A DNA stretch of 64,000 bases from Mucilaginibacter polytrichastri (GCF_001911425.1 NZ_MPPL01000001.1:2403435-2467434); one strand, 5' to 3'. Shown: positions 46,300-56,293, counted from the first letter of the stretch. Notes: generated by a model from the sequence alone, not told the origin. Translations and numbers: made by a program.

Positions 46300-47505
46300 A
46301 TGGAGATAAAAGGATTGCCGATACCGAAGAATGAGGCTGAAAGATTAGTTGCTCTTCAGTCCTATAACATCATTGATAGTGGCGAAGAGCGGGATTTTGA
46401 TGCTATTGCGTCAATTGCCTCTGCAATCTGCCACACACCCATTTCCCTCATTACATTTATTGATGAGAAGCGGCAGTGGTTTAAATCACATATTGGCACT
46501 ACGCTTACAGAGAACTTCCGCGATCTTTCTTTTTGCACGCATACTATTGCAGGTACGGACGACATCCTGGTTATACCAAATGCGATGAATGATGCGCGCT
46601 TTGCAGATAATCCAGTAGTAACGGATGCTAATGTAACGTTCTATGCAGGTGTTCCGCTGATCAATGATGGTGGCTTCGCTTTAGGAACGCTTTGTGTCAT
46701 GGATCAAAAGCCGCATGATTTTACTGACGAGCAGATCAGTGCCCTGAAAGCATTGGCTAAACAGGTTGTTGACAAAATTGAATTACGCAAGAAAGTTTAT
46801 GAATTAGAGAAAACAAATCAGGAATTAAAGAATGCTAATGTGTTGATCCAAAAATTCGCATCAATGGCTGCTCATGATTTAAAAAATCCGTTAAGCAGTA
46901 TTAAACTCACTTCACAGGCGCTCAGACTTCGGCAGGAAATAACGCAGCATGAAGGGTGCCTGCGACTGGTTAACTTAAATATTGCCGCTTCGGATAATAT
47001 GCTTGAGCTGATCGAGGAGATGATGGCCTATTCAAAAAACCCTTTATTATTACTGGAAAAAAGACAAGAATTTAAGGTAAATATCTCAATTGATAAAGTG
47101 TTGAAGCTACTCGTAATTCCGGATCACATAAATATTTCTCTACCTGACGCAGAACACACGATTAATTTTTCGCTTATTGCCTTTGAACAGATCCTGATGA
47201 ATCTGGTGAGTAATGCAGTACGTTACAATGATAAAAAAAACTCGATCATCAAGATACATTTTAGGGATGAACCTGACTGTTACGAACTGTCGGTAGAGGA
47301 TAACGGCATAGGCATACCTTCGAAGTATCTTGATAAAATCTTTGATAATAATTTTACGCTCGATGCTAAAGATCAGTTTGGAAAACAAGGTTCAGGTATA
47401 GGGTTATCTACCGTTAAGGACTTACTCTACCTTCTTAACAGTACAATCACTGTTAAATCAATATTAGGGTTAGGTTCTACCTTCGTTGTAAAACTTAAAA
47501 AATAA
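46300..47505 (+). CDS. GAF-domain histidine kinase
   Basis: A 401-residue cytoplasmic kinase. Residues 1-160 are a GAF domain that starts with the common phrase PIPKNEAERL. The HisKA helix has the phospho-acceptor in MAAHDLKNPLSS. The ATPase domain has VSNAVRYND, VEDNGIGIP and GSGIGLSTVK. I took the second ATG (46300) because it opens the conserved N-terminus; an in-frame ATG at 46273 adds nine residues. It is divergent from the receiver gene on the other strand. Confidence 0.9.
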   Translation: MEIKGLPIPKNEAERLVALQSYNIIDSGEERDFDAIASIASAICHTPISLITFIDEKRQWFKSHIGTTLTENFRDLSFCTHTIAGTDDILVIPNAMNDARFADNPVVTDANVTFYAGVPLINDGGFALGTLCVMDQKPHDFTDEQISALKALAKQVVDKIELRKKVYELEKTNQELKNANVLIQKFASMAAHDLKNPLSSIKLTSQALRLRQEITQHEGCLRLVNLNIAASDNMLELIEEMMAYSKNPLLLLEKRQEFKVNISIDKVLKLLVIPDHINISLPDAEHTINFSLIAFEQILMNLVSNAVRYNDKKNSIIKIHFRDEPDCYELSVEDNGIGIPSKYLDKIFDNNFTLDAKDQFGKQGSGIGLSTVKDLLYLLNSTITVKSILGLGSTFVVKLKK

Positions 47506-47564
47506 CCATGATTACTGTGCAGTGGTTTATTAAGGTACCCCATTAATAGCTGATACAATTAACA

Positions 47565-48110
47565 TTAGCGGCTTTCGATTAAATGGTGCTGAATTTTCTT
47601 TAATAGCTTATCCAGGTCAAAAGGTTTAGCCAAAAATTCATCGGCCCCCGCATCGGTTGCAATTTCCTGACCATCACGACTTGCCGATATTACGATAACG
47701 GGCAGCTATTTGGTTTCCTCATTTTTGCGCAATGCTTTTTGTAGTTTCGAATATCAACGACACAATTTTTGACCAGTACGAATAGCATCCCGTAATTTTC
47801 CACGTTGCTCCTGCTCACGATCGTCTTTCTGTAAAAAGCGACAGTTGTGTCCAATAATCTCCGCCCTGCTTTAGCCGGTCATTTGCTCAAACGCTTTGTT
47901 ACAATATATAATAGAATTGTCCGGCAACCTGTTATCTGTTAAAACAATTCCGGTATTAGCGGCATCAAATGCTTGTGTAAGCAGTGAGAAGTCTTCTTTT
48001 AAAGATTCATTGGAAAGGTTAAACTCTCCATTTATTAAATTATTCAAAAAAAATAAAAAATAAAAAATTATTTTTTTCGATACAATATTCTTGCAAATGC
48101 TCCTTAACAC
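47565..48110 (-). pseudogene. Decayed LOV/PAS photoreceptor joined to a receiver remnant
   Basis: One minus-strand frame contains a LOV domain: GIVLTDNRLPDNSIIYCNKAFEQMTG, a stop codon where the usual Tyr of TGY stands, then GHNCRFLQ with the flavin-binding Cys motif. Two more stops follow. The frame ends with VISASRDGQEIATDAGADEFLAKPF, the end of a receiver domain (stop at 47565). The LOV core and the kinase module between them are gone. A blue-light sensor kinase was once encoded here. Confidence 0.75.
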
Positions 48111-48201
48111 GGTTATGATGTATGTTTATCGTGAGGAATATATTATACCGATACGCTAGTGGCTGAGTAATTGCATATACCAATTTAAATAAAACCACAC
48201 T

Positions 48202-48675
48202 ATGGAAAGCATAAAAAAGTCCTCGCTTAAAAGCAAAGAAGAAGTCATCAATGATTTACGAGACCTACTGGTTTTAGTAAACGATGGTAAAGAAGGTTAT
48301 CATGACGCGGCGGAAGCGACCGCTACGCCTGACCTAAAGGCCTTCCTTTCGCAGTTATCCGGCGAACGTATTGTATACGCTGCCGAACTAAAAGAACACA
48401 TTGCGCTACACGGCGGAACCGGCGATAATGATTCCGGCGGTGTTTTGGGTGGTTTACACAGAGCATGGCTTAACGTTAAACAGGTGTTTAGTAGCAATGA
48501 CGACCAGGCGATCCTCAGAGCAATTACAACAGGCGAACGTGCTGCCATCTCTAAATATGAAGAATTGATCGCTGACTACGCCGATCATGCAGATCATCTC
48601 AAATTGTTAACAGAGCAAAAAGATGGTATCATTTCGGCACTGCAAAAGGTTGAACAAAAAATCGTACAGGCTTAA
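48202..48675 (+). CDS. PA2169-family four-helix-bundle protein (DUF2383)
   Basis: A 157-residue protein of predicted helical bundle structure. Phrases such as LLVLVNDGKEGYHDAAEATATPDLKAF and ISKYEELI fit the DUF2383 / PA2169 family, whose members are ferritin-like in fold and of unknown function, often stress-induced. No clear metal ligands were verified. It is an isolated gene followed by a strong hairpin. Confidence 0.85.
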   Translation: MESIKKSSLKSKEEVINDLRDLLVLVNDGKEGYHDAAEATATPDLKAFLSQLSGERIVYAAELKEHIALHGGTGDNDSGGVLGGLHRAWLNVKQVFSSNDDQAILRAITTGERAAISKYEELIADYADHADHLKLLTEQKDGIISALQKVEQKIVQA

Positions 48676-48678
48676 ATT

Positions 48679-48711
48679 AATAGCCAGGAATACTGAGTAT
48701 TCCTGGCTATT
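48679..48711 (+). terminator. Hairpin after the PA2169-family gene
   Basis: A perfect 15-bp stem (AATAGCCAGGAATAC and GTATTCCTGGCTATT) with a 3-nt loop lies 3 bp past the stop codon. There is no long U-tract, so it may act as a terminator or as an mRNA stability hairpin. Confidence 0.7.
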
Positions 48712-48918
48712 AAATCCAATAATTTATTCTCCATATATTGATTCGGGATTCCCACCCAGATGTTGCCATATAGGTCAGTCATTCATTCCGTCTTAGACAT
48801 TTCCGCCTTTATTTGTTATCTATATACACATTTCTATTGTAATAGCGTACCGCTTAAGTTTCACTGTCTTATTCAGCACATGTTTACTTAGGCTTCAATA
48901 CTATCACTAATAAACGTA
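48712..48918. other. Intergenic, no gene seen
   Basis: Between the hairpin and a kinase remnant. No protein-like frame or element was recognised. Confidence 0.35.
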
Positions 48919-49279
48919 CCTGAAAACTTCTGTATCACGACTGGATGAAGTTATACTCAAACTGAGTAAAATCCCGAATGCAACCGACGGTTTCGTAGAA
49001 CGAAATGCAGAACCTGTGGATCTTACGAAGACAATTTTGAACCGTGAGACTTAACCTGGCTGATAAGATCACTCGCAACAGTGTACAAATCCACGTGTCC
49101 CCAAGCACTTTCTTCATTCACGCTCATAAAGCTTACGTCTGCAGTATTTTTTTAAATCTGATCACCAATGCCATCAAATACAGATCCGGAGCCATGTCGA
49201 AATGCTTAAGGGAGAAATCATTAACTTCAGCGAGCCTGGCGCCGGGACAACATTAACATCATTTTTCCGAAAGCGCTGT
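48919..49279 (+). pseudogene. Remnant of a histidine kinase
   Basis: Two plus-strand frames carry pieces of a kinase: a DHp helix part (YLKTSVSRLDEVILKLSKI, ending in a stop at 49053), then an ATPase part with the N-box phrase FLNLITNAIKYRSG. The later part (FSEPGAGTTL) is in another frame. At least two frameshifts or deletions separate them. It lies convergent to the PAS kinase at 49.3 kb. Confidence 0.72.
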
Positions 49280-49281
49280 AG

Positions 49282-50385
49282 TTATAAAGGCAGCGAAAAA
49301 CTGAATGTACTTCCCTGGCCAAGTGCACTTTCGACCCAGATCCGGCCATTGTGTTGGGTGATGATCTCAGAACACAAATAAAGGCCTATGCCAAAGCCGG
49401 CAATTTTCTCGATTTCCTTCGTTTCCGCGCGATAATTAGGAAGAAACAATTTCTCGATATCTTCTTGCGAGATTCCCATCCCTTTATCGCTAATGCTGAT
49501 TGTGATTGCATTATTTTCAATCGTACAGGCAACCTCGATCGGTTCATCTTTACCTGAATACTTAGCTGCATTGCTAAGTAAATTCACAATCACCTGCTCG
49601 ATTTTATCGCGGTCTGCAATAATATTCACATCCGGGCATTCATCAATCGTAATATTGTGAGACGAAGTTACAAACATGGTCTCTTCGATCACCTGATGAA
49701 TTAAATCATTTACAGAAAATGCCTGTTTGTTCAAATGGATCTTTCCCGCCTCGGCACTGGAAAGATTAAGGAGACTGTTGATCATGTTCAGCATTTTCTT
49801 AACCTGCCTATCTACTTTCGATAATGCTCCGAGCGAAAAATTATCCTTTTGTTTCTTAGCCCAGGTATTGAGCATTTGCACATAAGCTTTCAAGGCAGTC
49901 AGCGGCGTTTTGAGCTCATGGCTGACGATGCCAATGAATTTGCTGCGGCGCAGATCATTTTGCTTTTGTTCCGTAATATTAACGATGATCCCTGAAAAAT
50001 AGTTGTTGGTTTTGTCAGATGTATTGAATCCACCCGTTACGCTTAGCCATTCAGTCTTCCTGTCTGGCGGAATAACGACAGGGCATTCTGCATAAAAACT
50101 GGTCCTTAGCTTAAATGCGTTATCTACTATTGACAAAAACGCTTGTCTGGGCTTTTCAGCGATCCTTGACACGGCGTCATCAAAAGACATTTCTTCATGC
50201 GATGCAAAGCCAAATAATTCTTTGGTCCGATCCGACGGTGTAAAATTACGTGATTCCGCATCCATCACCCAAATACCCACGTTCGCAGATTCAAGTGCCA
50301 TTTTCGCGAAATCCAGGCTTGCCATCGAATCCGGACTGGCAAATGCGCTTTGATCTTTTGTAGACTCATCCATTTTATAGTTCAC
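49282..50385 (-). CDS. PAS-domain histidine kinase
   Basis: A 367-residue kinase without membrane helices. A PAS domain lies at about residues 25-140 (VGIWVMDAESRNFTPSDRTKELFG). The HisKA helix has the phospho-acceptor in VSHELKTPLTALKAY and the ATPase domain has LLSNAAKYSGKD, SDKGMGIS and GFGIGLYL. The receiver gene at 45.8 kb is a possible partner, but this is not shown. Confidence 0.9.
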   Translation of the reverse strand: MNYKMDESTKDQSAFASPDSMASLDFAKMALESANVGIWVMDAESRNFTPSDRTKELFGFASHEEMSFDDAVSRIAEKPRQAFLSIVDNAFKLRTSFYAECPVVIPPDRKTEWLSVTGGFNTSDKTNNYFSGIIVNITEQKQNDLRRSKFIGIVSHELKTPLTALKAYVQMLNTWAKKQKDNFSLGALSKVDRQVKKMLNMINSLLNLSSAEAGKIHLNKQAFSVNDLIHQVIEETMFVTSSHNITIDECPDVNIIADRDKIEQVIVNLLSNAAKYSGKDEPIEVACTIENNAITISISDKGMGISQEDIEKLFLPNYRAETKEIEKIAGFGIGLYLCSEIITQHNGRIWVESALGQGSTFSFSLPL

Positions 50386-50627
50386 CAGTTTAGATCGTAA
50401 AAATACGGTATTTTGTTGATAGACTATTTAAGTATGAGATCGGTGACTTTGCTGATGAAATTAAAAGAATTTATTACCGAGCTAAAAATTTCGGTCAATT
50501 CGAATTAGCAAAAAGCAGTAAACATTAAGAATGGTCAGTTTAAATACCTCCTTTATATCATCATATAAAGCTAATCTACAATCAACTTCCACCCTAATTT
50601 AGGTTTGTCCTGAAGAGGCTAGCAGAT

Positions 50628-50921
50628 TTATCCTGCTTGTTCTGTTAGGAAAGCGACTAGGTTTTCTTCCAGTAACGCTGTATTATAATCCGTTTCCTTT
50701 GCCAATAAGGTCACAGTAAGTTCCACATCCGTCACGGTAATATTCAATGCTGGCCCTTCGATTACCTCCGGAAATAAAACATTGATCTCATCATATACGT
50801 GCGCATAATCGATAGCCAGATTGGAACCTAATTTACCATTAATGTAATCCGCAAATCCTGTTTTCAGTAGATCAAACAGACTTTCTGCGTTAAGAGGTTG
50901 AATATTTTTGATAGTTGCCAT
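50628..50921 (-). CDS. Hypothetical protein cotranscribed with the photolyase
   Basis: A 97-residue acidic protein (starting MATIKNIQPL; an upstream in-frame ATG at 50948 adds nine residues). I recognise no family. It begins 30-57 bp downstream of the photolyase stop on the same strand, so it probably shares its transcript. Confidence 0.5.
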   Translation of the reverse strand: MATIKNIQPLNAESLFDLLKTGFADYINGKLGSNLAIDYAHVYDEINVLFPEVIEGPALNITVTDVELTVTLLAKETDYNTALLEENLVAFLTEQAG

Positions 50922-50977
50922 AGGCTTACACAAGCGTTGGCTGAACATAAAGTTTCATTTCGATTCAACTATATATT

Positions 50978-52369
50978 TTAAGGCTTAATTTTTTTGATCA
51001 GATTAATAGCCCGGCTCCACTTATCGTACACTTCTATTGGCTTGGGATAATTGGATAATTCGTATTCCCACGGAATCAAAACCTCGACATTATTATAGGA
51101 CGAAAGCTCGGGAATCCATTGACGTATAAAATCTTGTGCTTTGTATTTGTTGGATTGGTGAACAGGATTTGTGTACCATATTTCAAAGGCTTGCATATGC
51201 CAGTTCATCCAATTGGAGCTTACATCATAATCTATCAATTTCGATTCGAAATAAGAAGCACCCCAAGTCCAATTCAATTTAAGATCATAAACGAAATAAC
51301 TTGCACAGTTCACCCTTCCCCTGTTGCTCATAAATCCGGTTTGGTTTAATTGCCGCATATGTGCATCTATAAAAGGAACGCCGGTAGTTCCCAGGCACCA
51401 TCGCTCAAACTTTACAGGGTCATTCTCCCAAACAATTTCTTTGTTTTTATAGCCCTCCGTTTTAAAGATTCGGTTTCCAAAGCGCATTCCTTTAAAAGTA
51501 AAATAGTCCCTCCACACCAGTTCAAAAATGAGCCACCAGGTACTCTGGTTCTTTTTTACATCCTTCTCGTAAGCTTTCACCTTTTTATAAATCTCCCTGG
51601 GCGAGATACAACCCAATGCCAGGTATGGAGAGAGCTTAGAACTATAGTCCATTCCGTCAGATCGGTTTCTGCTCCACCTATACCCTGTTAAAAGTTCGGA
51701 TTTGAAGGTGTAATATTCCAGCCGCTCCAAAGCTGCAGATTCGCCCCCCATTAAAAATGGGGTTACGCGTTTATATTCTTCGTCATCGAATCCATATTCG
51801 GTGCAGGTGGGAAAGGCGTTACTTTTTATTTTTTTGACCGGATTGATGCTTGCGGGTACTGCAAAAGGTTCACGTGGTTCTGCTTCTTGTGCAGCAGGTA
51901 TACGATAGGCTTTGCTTGTAAGTGGGATTTTGTCAATTGCAAATGGAATGTCGTCTTTGTGATAAAGAGTCTTGCCCCAAAAAAAGTGGAAACTGGTTTC
52001 CGGCAATGCAGCCATTATTTTCTTAACAAGGTCCAATTCGTAGCTGGCATACTGCTCTTCTGCGTAAACATCCGTGATGCCATATTTACTAACCAGTTCA
52101 GGTAATGTAATGAGCGCCGACTCTGCACCAATAAACAGATGGGCACCTAACAATTCTAAATGATGTTGCAAGTCGATTACAGATTGCTCTAAAAGCTTGA
52201 ATCTGTTCATATCCATCTTTCGGAAACCAAGGTCCAGCATGTCAAAGTCCGATCGTTCCAGGCAATAGCAACATACCATTTCACTGCATTCCTCAATCGC
52301 CCTTGTTAAGGCCTCATTATCATGGAGCCTCAGATCATTTTTAAACCAGACCAAGCCGCGTTTAGTCAT
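50978..52369 (-). CDS. DASH-type cryptochrome/photolyase
   Basis: A 463-residue flavoprotein of the photolyase/cryptochrome family, DASH-like. The N-terminal antenna domain starts RGLVWFKNDLRLHDNEAL. The FAD-binding core has YSSKLSPYLALGCISPREIY, the segment NRGRVNCASYFVYDLK and the phrase DVSSNWMNWHMQAFE. DASH proteins repair cyclobutane dimers in single-stranded DNA or signal light. The motifs do not by themselves say which. It lies 120 bp downstream of the CZB kinase on the same strand, and a decayed LOV gene is 3 kb away. Confidence 0.92.
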   Translation of the reverse strand: MTKRGLVWFKNDLRLHDNEALTRAIEECSEMVCCYCLERSDFDMLDLGFRKMDMNRFKLLEQSVIDLQHHLELLGAHLFIGAESALITLPELVSKYGITDVYAEEQYASYELDLVKKIMAALPETSFHFFWGKTLYHKDDIPFAIDKIPLTSKAYRIPAAQEAEPREPFAVPASINPVKKIKSNAFPTCTEYGFDDEEYKRVTPFLMGGESAALERLEYYTFKSELLTGYRWSRNRSDGMDYSSKLSPYLALGCISPREIYKKVKAYEKDVKKNQSTWWLIFELVWRDYFTFKGMRFGNRIFKTEGYKNKEIVWENDPVKFERWCLGTTGVPFIDAHMRQLNQTGFMSNRGRVNCASYFVYDLKLNWTWGASYFESKLIDYDVSSNWMNWHMQAFEIWYTNPVHQSNKYKAQDFIRQWIPELSSYNNVEVLIPWEYELSNYPKPIEVYDKWSRAINLIKKIKP

Positions 52370-52488
52370 CTGTTCTGTAGCTTATTTTAAAAATCACGTT
52401 TATTAACTAATGGAATTAATATGGCAACTAATGCGATAGGCTGGCCATAATTTAATTGATGTTTTATTATTTGCGTTAAGTCCCGAAA

Positions 52489-54957
52489 TTATATTTGTTC
52501 ATTTATCCAGGTCTCAGCCAGGCTCACATCACTAAAAAATTGTGTGGTTACGATGCCGGCCATGATGTCAATGCTTTTCCGGGCAGCAAGTTCGCTGAAC
52601 GTACTTGGCGAAATTACGTGAGCAAAATATTTTAGTCCAGCTTTTTCCATCATAGGGAACCATGTATTACCAACCCATTCAGCTGCTTCAGACCAATTGC
52701 CCATAACGTGTGTGTTGTCATTAACAATCCGATCACTGTTATTTTTCTGCAGGTATTCCAATAATTTCAGGCAGCCTTTTTTTACAGATTCTTCATCATG
52801 AAAGCCTGTCCAGTCTACATCCAACCTCTGATGGGTTTGGTTAAAGTTTATGGTAATGTGCCGGTCGCGGTAAAATGTAGTTGTACACGTGATTTGGAGC
52901 TTTTCAGTTTTATTTAACGGCAAACGGAAATAAAAAGTTGAACCTTTACCCGGCTCGCTCTCGATCCAAAAACTGCCGCCGTGCTTCCGCAATATCTCGG
53001 CAGAGATAAATAAGCCGAGACCCAGGCCTTCAAAGCGCATGGCCGTATTATCAACGCGGTAATACCGATCGAACAGGCGGTCGATATTTTCCCGGGCGAT
53101 CCCGATACCAAAATCCTGTATGCTGACGATAATATTATCTTCATCAATTTTACTATTCACGATGATCTTATCGGCATCCGGCGAATATTTTACCGCATTG
53201 CTTATAAAATTGTGCAGTACCTGCTCCAATCGCAACTGGTCGCCAATATAACTTATGTCTGGGACAGTCTCCACAATGATCTCATGACTGCCAATGGTAT
53301 GCTGGATGCTTTCAATACTATGTATGATCAGATCGCGAATACTGATTGGCTCCTGTGCATAAAATACCTTACCGGCATTAATCTTGGTGACATCCAGCAA
53401 ATCGCTGATCAGGCGTTCCAGCCGGGCGATATGGTCTGCGGATTTTTTCAGGAAGGGTTTTAATTTTTCCGGGTCGCTTATCTTCTGCACGATCTGGTTA
53501 TAGGCTTTGATACTCGTCAGCGGTGTTTTTAATTCGTGGCTGGCAATGGACAGGAATTCGTCTTTCCGCTGTTCGTTTGTTTTTTGAAGATCGATGTTTG
53601 TATTTGTACCCAGCCACAAGGTAACTTCATGGTCCTGGGCATAAGGCAAAGCTCTGGCTAAGTGCCAGACATAATCACCATTTTTGAATTTTAAGCGGAA
53701 TTCGACTAAGTATTCGGTTCCTGTCTCCAGCGCCCTGATCCATTTATTTAGGCAATTCTGCAGATCATCCGGATGTATAAAAGCCTGCCAGCCTTGGCCA
53801 ACTATTTCACTTGTATTGTAGCCGAAATCGTCACAAACCACTTGATTGACATAATTTAGCGCGCCATCGGGACTTGCTGTCCATACCTGCTGCGGGATAG
53901 CATTGAGCATAAACCTAAAGCGGGTTTCACTCGCCTCCACCTGTACCAATAATTGCCGGCTGCTTTCCTGGATAAGAACTAATTCTTCGTTAGTAGAAAG
54001 TAGTTCTTCATTGACGGCAGCATGTTCCTCGTTAGAGGCGGCAAGTTCCTCATTAAGTGCCTGTTGTTCGCTAAAGCTCTCTTTAAGTAAAGCTTCGGCC
54101 TCTCTCGCGGCGGTCACATCAAAGAAAGATGATACCACACCAATGATCTCATTATTTTGCTTATCGATCAGCGGCTGAGCGTTGACGCTTAACCATACAA
54201 TGACATTGTCTTTTCTTATAACTCCAAGTATTTGATTGATCTGAGGTAAGCCGGTTTTTAACGCAAGCATTGGCGCGTGCAATTCACCTGGAAGCGGTTG
54301 GCCATTTTCGGCTATTGTAGGCCAATCCGGCGATATAGAGGTCAGTCTCCGCATCTGGTTAGCTGTCATTCCAAGCAATCTTTCAGCACTTTGATTGGCA
54401 GAGATCAGTACGCCTTCAGCGTTTTGAATCACAATACCCTCATGCAGAGCCGCCAATACCGCATCATATTTGATAGCGGATTCATTATTTTCAGCGATCT
54501 GTTGCTTGATGCGCTTATCCAACTCAGCGTTAGACCGCAACAGATCATTGTATTCTTCCGGTTTTATCTTTAGTTCGGGGCTTATTAATTGATTGTCGGG
54601 ATAGTTCTTGAGCTTTTTCTCGATCAAACCAAGTAAATGCACGAGTTGATCAGCGACGACCTCCATTTCAGATAAGCCATCGCGGGCCTCTTTCGTTTTG
54701 CCGTCTTTGTGCATGGCGACCAGCTTTCGCGCGCTGATATGAATATCTGCGTGAACCATTTCGAGTTCATGCATTTCCGGTATATGGCCGTAGGCCACCA
54801 AGGCATGCCCGTAGATCCATTTGCCTACACTGCACTCGTGATGACTAAGTACCGGACCTTCCTCTACAGGGATGTTGTAAAGAATAGATCTTAATCTTGA
54901 CTTAAATAGTAGGTGCTTGGATTTAGCCTGCTCAAAATCAAGTATAATTGAGTTCAT
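52489..54957 (-). CDS. CZB-PAS-PAS histidine kinase with C-terminal SpoIIAA-like domain
   Basis: An 822-residue kinase. Residues 5-110 resemble a CZB zinc-binding domain: a His in the first helix (SKHLLF), HECSVGKW with the C-x2-G-x-W core, and a His pair in later helices (MHELEMVHADIH). Two PAS domains follow (about 160-290 and 340-450) joined by a Glu/Leu-rich coiled coil with AASNEEHAAVNEELL. The HisKA acceptor is in ASHELKTPLTS, the ATPase has FISNAVKYSPD and FEGLGLGLF. The last 120 residues resemble the SpoIIAA-like fold. I chose the start at 54957 (MNSIILDF); 13 more residues are possible. Confidence 0.88.
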   Translation of the reverse strand: MNSIILDFEQAKSKHLLFKSRLRSILYNIPVEEGPVLSHHECSVGKWIYGHALVAYGHIPEMHELEMVHADIHISARKLVAMHKDGKTKEARDGLSEMEVVADQLVHLLGLIEKKLKNYPDNQLISPELKIKPEEYNDLLRSNAELDKRIKQQIAENNESAIKYDAVLAALHEGIVIQNAEGVLISANQSAERLLGMTANQMRRLTSISPDWPTIAENGQPLPGELHAPMLALKTGLPQINQILGVIRKDNVIVWLSVNAQPLIDKQNNEIIGVVSSFFDVTAAREAEALLKESFSEQQALNEELAASNEEHAAVNEELLSTNEELVLIQESSRQLLVQVEASETRFRFMLNAIPQQVWTASPDGALNYVNQVVCDDFGYNTSEIVGQGWQAFIHPDDLQNCLNKWIRALETGTEYLVEFRLKFKNGDYVWHLARALPYAQDHEVTLWLGTNTNIDLQKTNEQRKDEFLSIASHELKTPLTSIKAYNQIVQKISDPEKLKPFLKKSADHIARLERLISDLLDVTKINAGKVFYAQEPISIRDLIIHSIESIQHTIGSHEIIVETVPDISYIGDQLRLEQVLHNFISNAVKYSPDADKIIVNSKIDEDNIIVSIQDFGIGIARENIDRLFDRYYRVDNTAMRFEGLGLGLFISAEILRKHGGSFWIESEPGKGSTFYFRLPLNKTEKLQITCTTTFYRDRHITINFNQTHQRLDVDWTGFHDEESVKKGCLKLLEYLQKNNSDRIVNDNTHVMGNWSEAAEWVGNTWFPMMEKAGLKYFAHVISPSTFSELAARKSIDIMAGIVTTQFFSDVSLAETWINEQI

Positions 54958-55504
54958 AAAAGTTCTTAAAATTGAGTAGTTATTGCCATTGATCACAACA
55001 TTTTATGACAGGTATAGTTTGAATGGCAACTAACTATATATAAATTTGATTAGCAGTTCTCCTCGAAAAAGTAGCTAGCTTTTTGAGCTGTTGCATTTAT
55101 TCAAATCTTAGGGTAATGACAAACTAAACCCGATTACTCATTAGGAAAAGTTCATTTTTGCATCCAGAAAAGTTTTATAGTTGATAACCATAGCCTTAAA
55201 GAATTCTTATCATAAAGTAGTAACCTTTTTAATCATCAACTAATCGCAAACAATCTTCTCCAAATCATCCGGTCGGCCTGGGGTACAAATTTCTCACATA
55301 CATAATTGATAAGATGTCGTAGGGCAACCCTATTCAGTATCCAAGGTGCCCCGTAACCAAAACAAGGGCATTCGTAACCGAAATGAACAACAAGGGGCGG
55401 TCAGATCAGCACATTTAAGGTTTGGATCTTACTTTTGCCAAAACGGCTACACATCAGGCAATTTCGGCTACAATAAGCACTATCCGTTTCCTGAACTTTG
55501 CTTT
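54958..55504. other. Intergenic region with SDR promoter
   Basis: This 547-bp stretch between the CZB kinase and the SDR contains a -7 box at 55430. The frame from 55346 is open to the SDR, but it lies upstream of the -7 box and has no motif, so it is probably untranslated leader. Confidence 0.45.
55430..55437 (+). promoter_or_regulatory. Bacteroidota -7 box for the SDR gene
   Basis: TACTTTTG matches TAnnTTTG and lies 68 bp before the SDR ATG at 55505. Because transcription would start about 7 bp later, the longer open frame starting at 55346 would not be translated, which supports the 55505 start. Confidence 0.45.
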
Positions 55505-56245
55505 ATGAAAAACGGGATCGAAAATAAAGTAATTGCCATAACAGGTGCCAGCAGCGGAATAGGTAAAGCAACAGCAGAGTTATTAGCTGCACAAGGCGCG
55601 AAAGTAGTTTTAGGAGCACGCAGAGAAGACAGGCTGAAAACTATCGTAGAGACCATTGAACAAAACGGCGGCGAGGCTACTTTTTTGGAAATAGACGTGA
55701 CGCGCCGGGAAGATGTGGCTAAACTCACTGCATTAGCTGTTGAGCGGTTTGGCAGGCTTGATGTAATGATCAATAATGCGGGCATCAGCCAATTATATAA
55801 AATGGAGGAACTGGATGTGGATGGCTGGGAGCAGATGATCGATGTTAACCTGAAAGGCACTTTATATGGGATTGCCGCAGCGTTACCCATTTTTAAAGAA
55901 CAGGGCTGCGGCCACATCATTAACGTGATCTCTACTGCTGGTATCAGCATTGTACCCACCATGGGCGTTTATGCCGGAACTAAAAACGCGGTGCGTACCA
56001 TCACCGAAGCATTACGCCAGGAGTCGCAGGGCCGCTGGCGGGTAACCGGGATATCGCCGGGTTATGTAGCCACCGAATTTGCCAGTAATATCAAAAATGA
56101 GGATGTAAGAAATACGATTCAGCAGAATGCGGATCAAATGGCCATTCCCGCTGAAGCAGTTGCAAGCGCGATCGCTTACGCTATTGAGCAACCGGAAAAC
56201 GTGGACATAGGTGATGTTGTGATCCGCCCGTCTGTTCAAGGTTAA
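55505..56245 (+). CDS. Short-chain dehydrogenase/reductase
   Basis: A 246-residue classical SDR. The cofactor site TGASSGIG starts at residue 12, NNAG near 90 and the catalytic Ser, Tyr and Lys are in VISTAGIS and YAGTKNAVRT. Its length and the phrase ISPGYVATEFA are normal for the family. I chose the start at 55505 because the conserved fold begins there and a -7 box lies just upstream. The AraC gene follows at 56294, and the pair resembles the AraC-SDR pairs at 1 kb and 44 kb. Confidence 0.92.
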   Translation: MKNGIENKVIAITGASSGIGKATAELLAAQGAKVVLGARREDRLKTIVETIEQNGGEATFLEIDVTRREDVAKLTALAVERFGRLDVMINNAGISQLYKMEELDVDGWEQMIDVNLKGTLYGIAAALPIFKEQGCGHIINVISTAGISIVPTMGVYAGTKNAVRTITEALRQESQGRWRVTGISPGYVATEFASNIKNEDVRNTIQQNADQMAIPAEAVASAIAYAIEQPENVDIGDVVIRPSVQG

Positions 56246-56293
56246 ACCCTTATCTTTATCATGGTCGAATAAGTGAACGAATTGCCAGATCGT

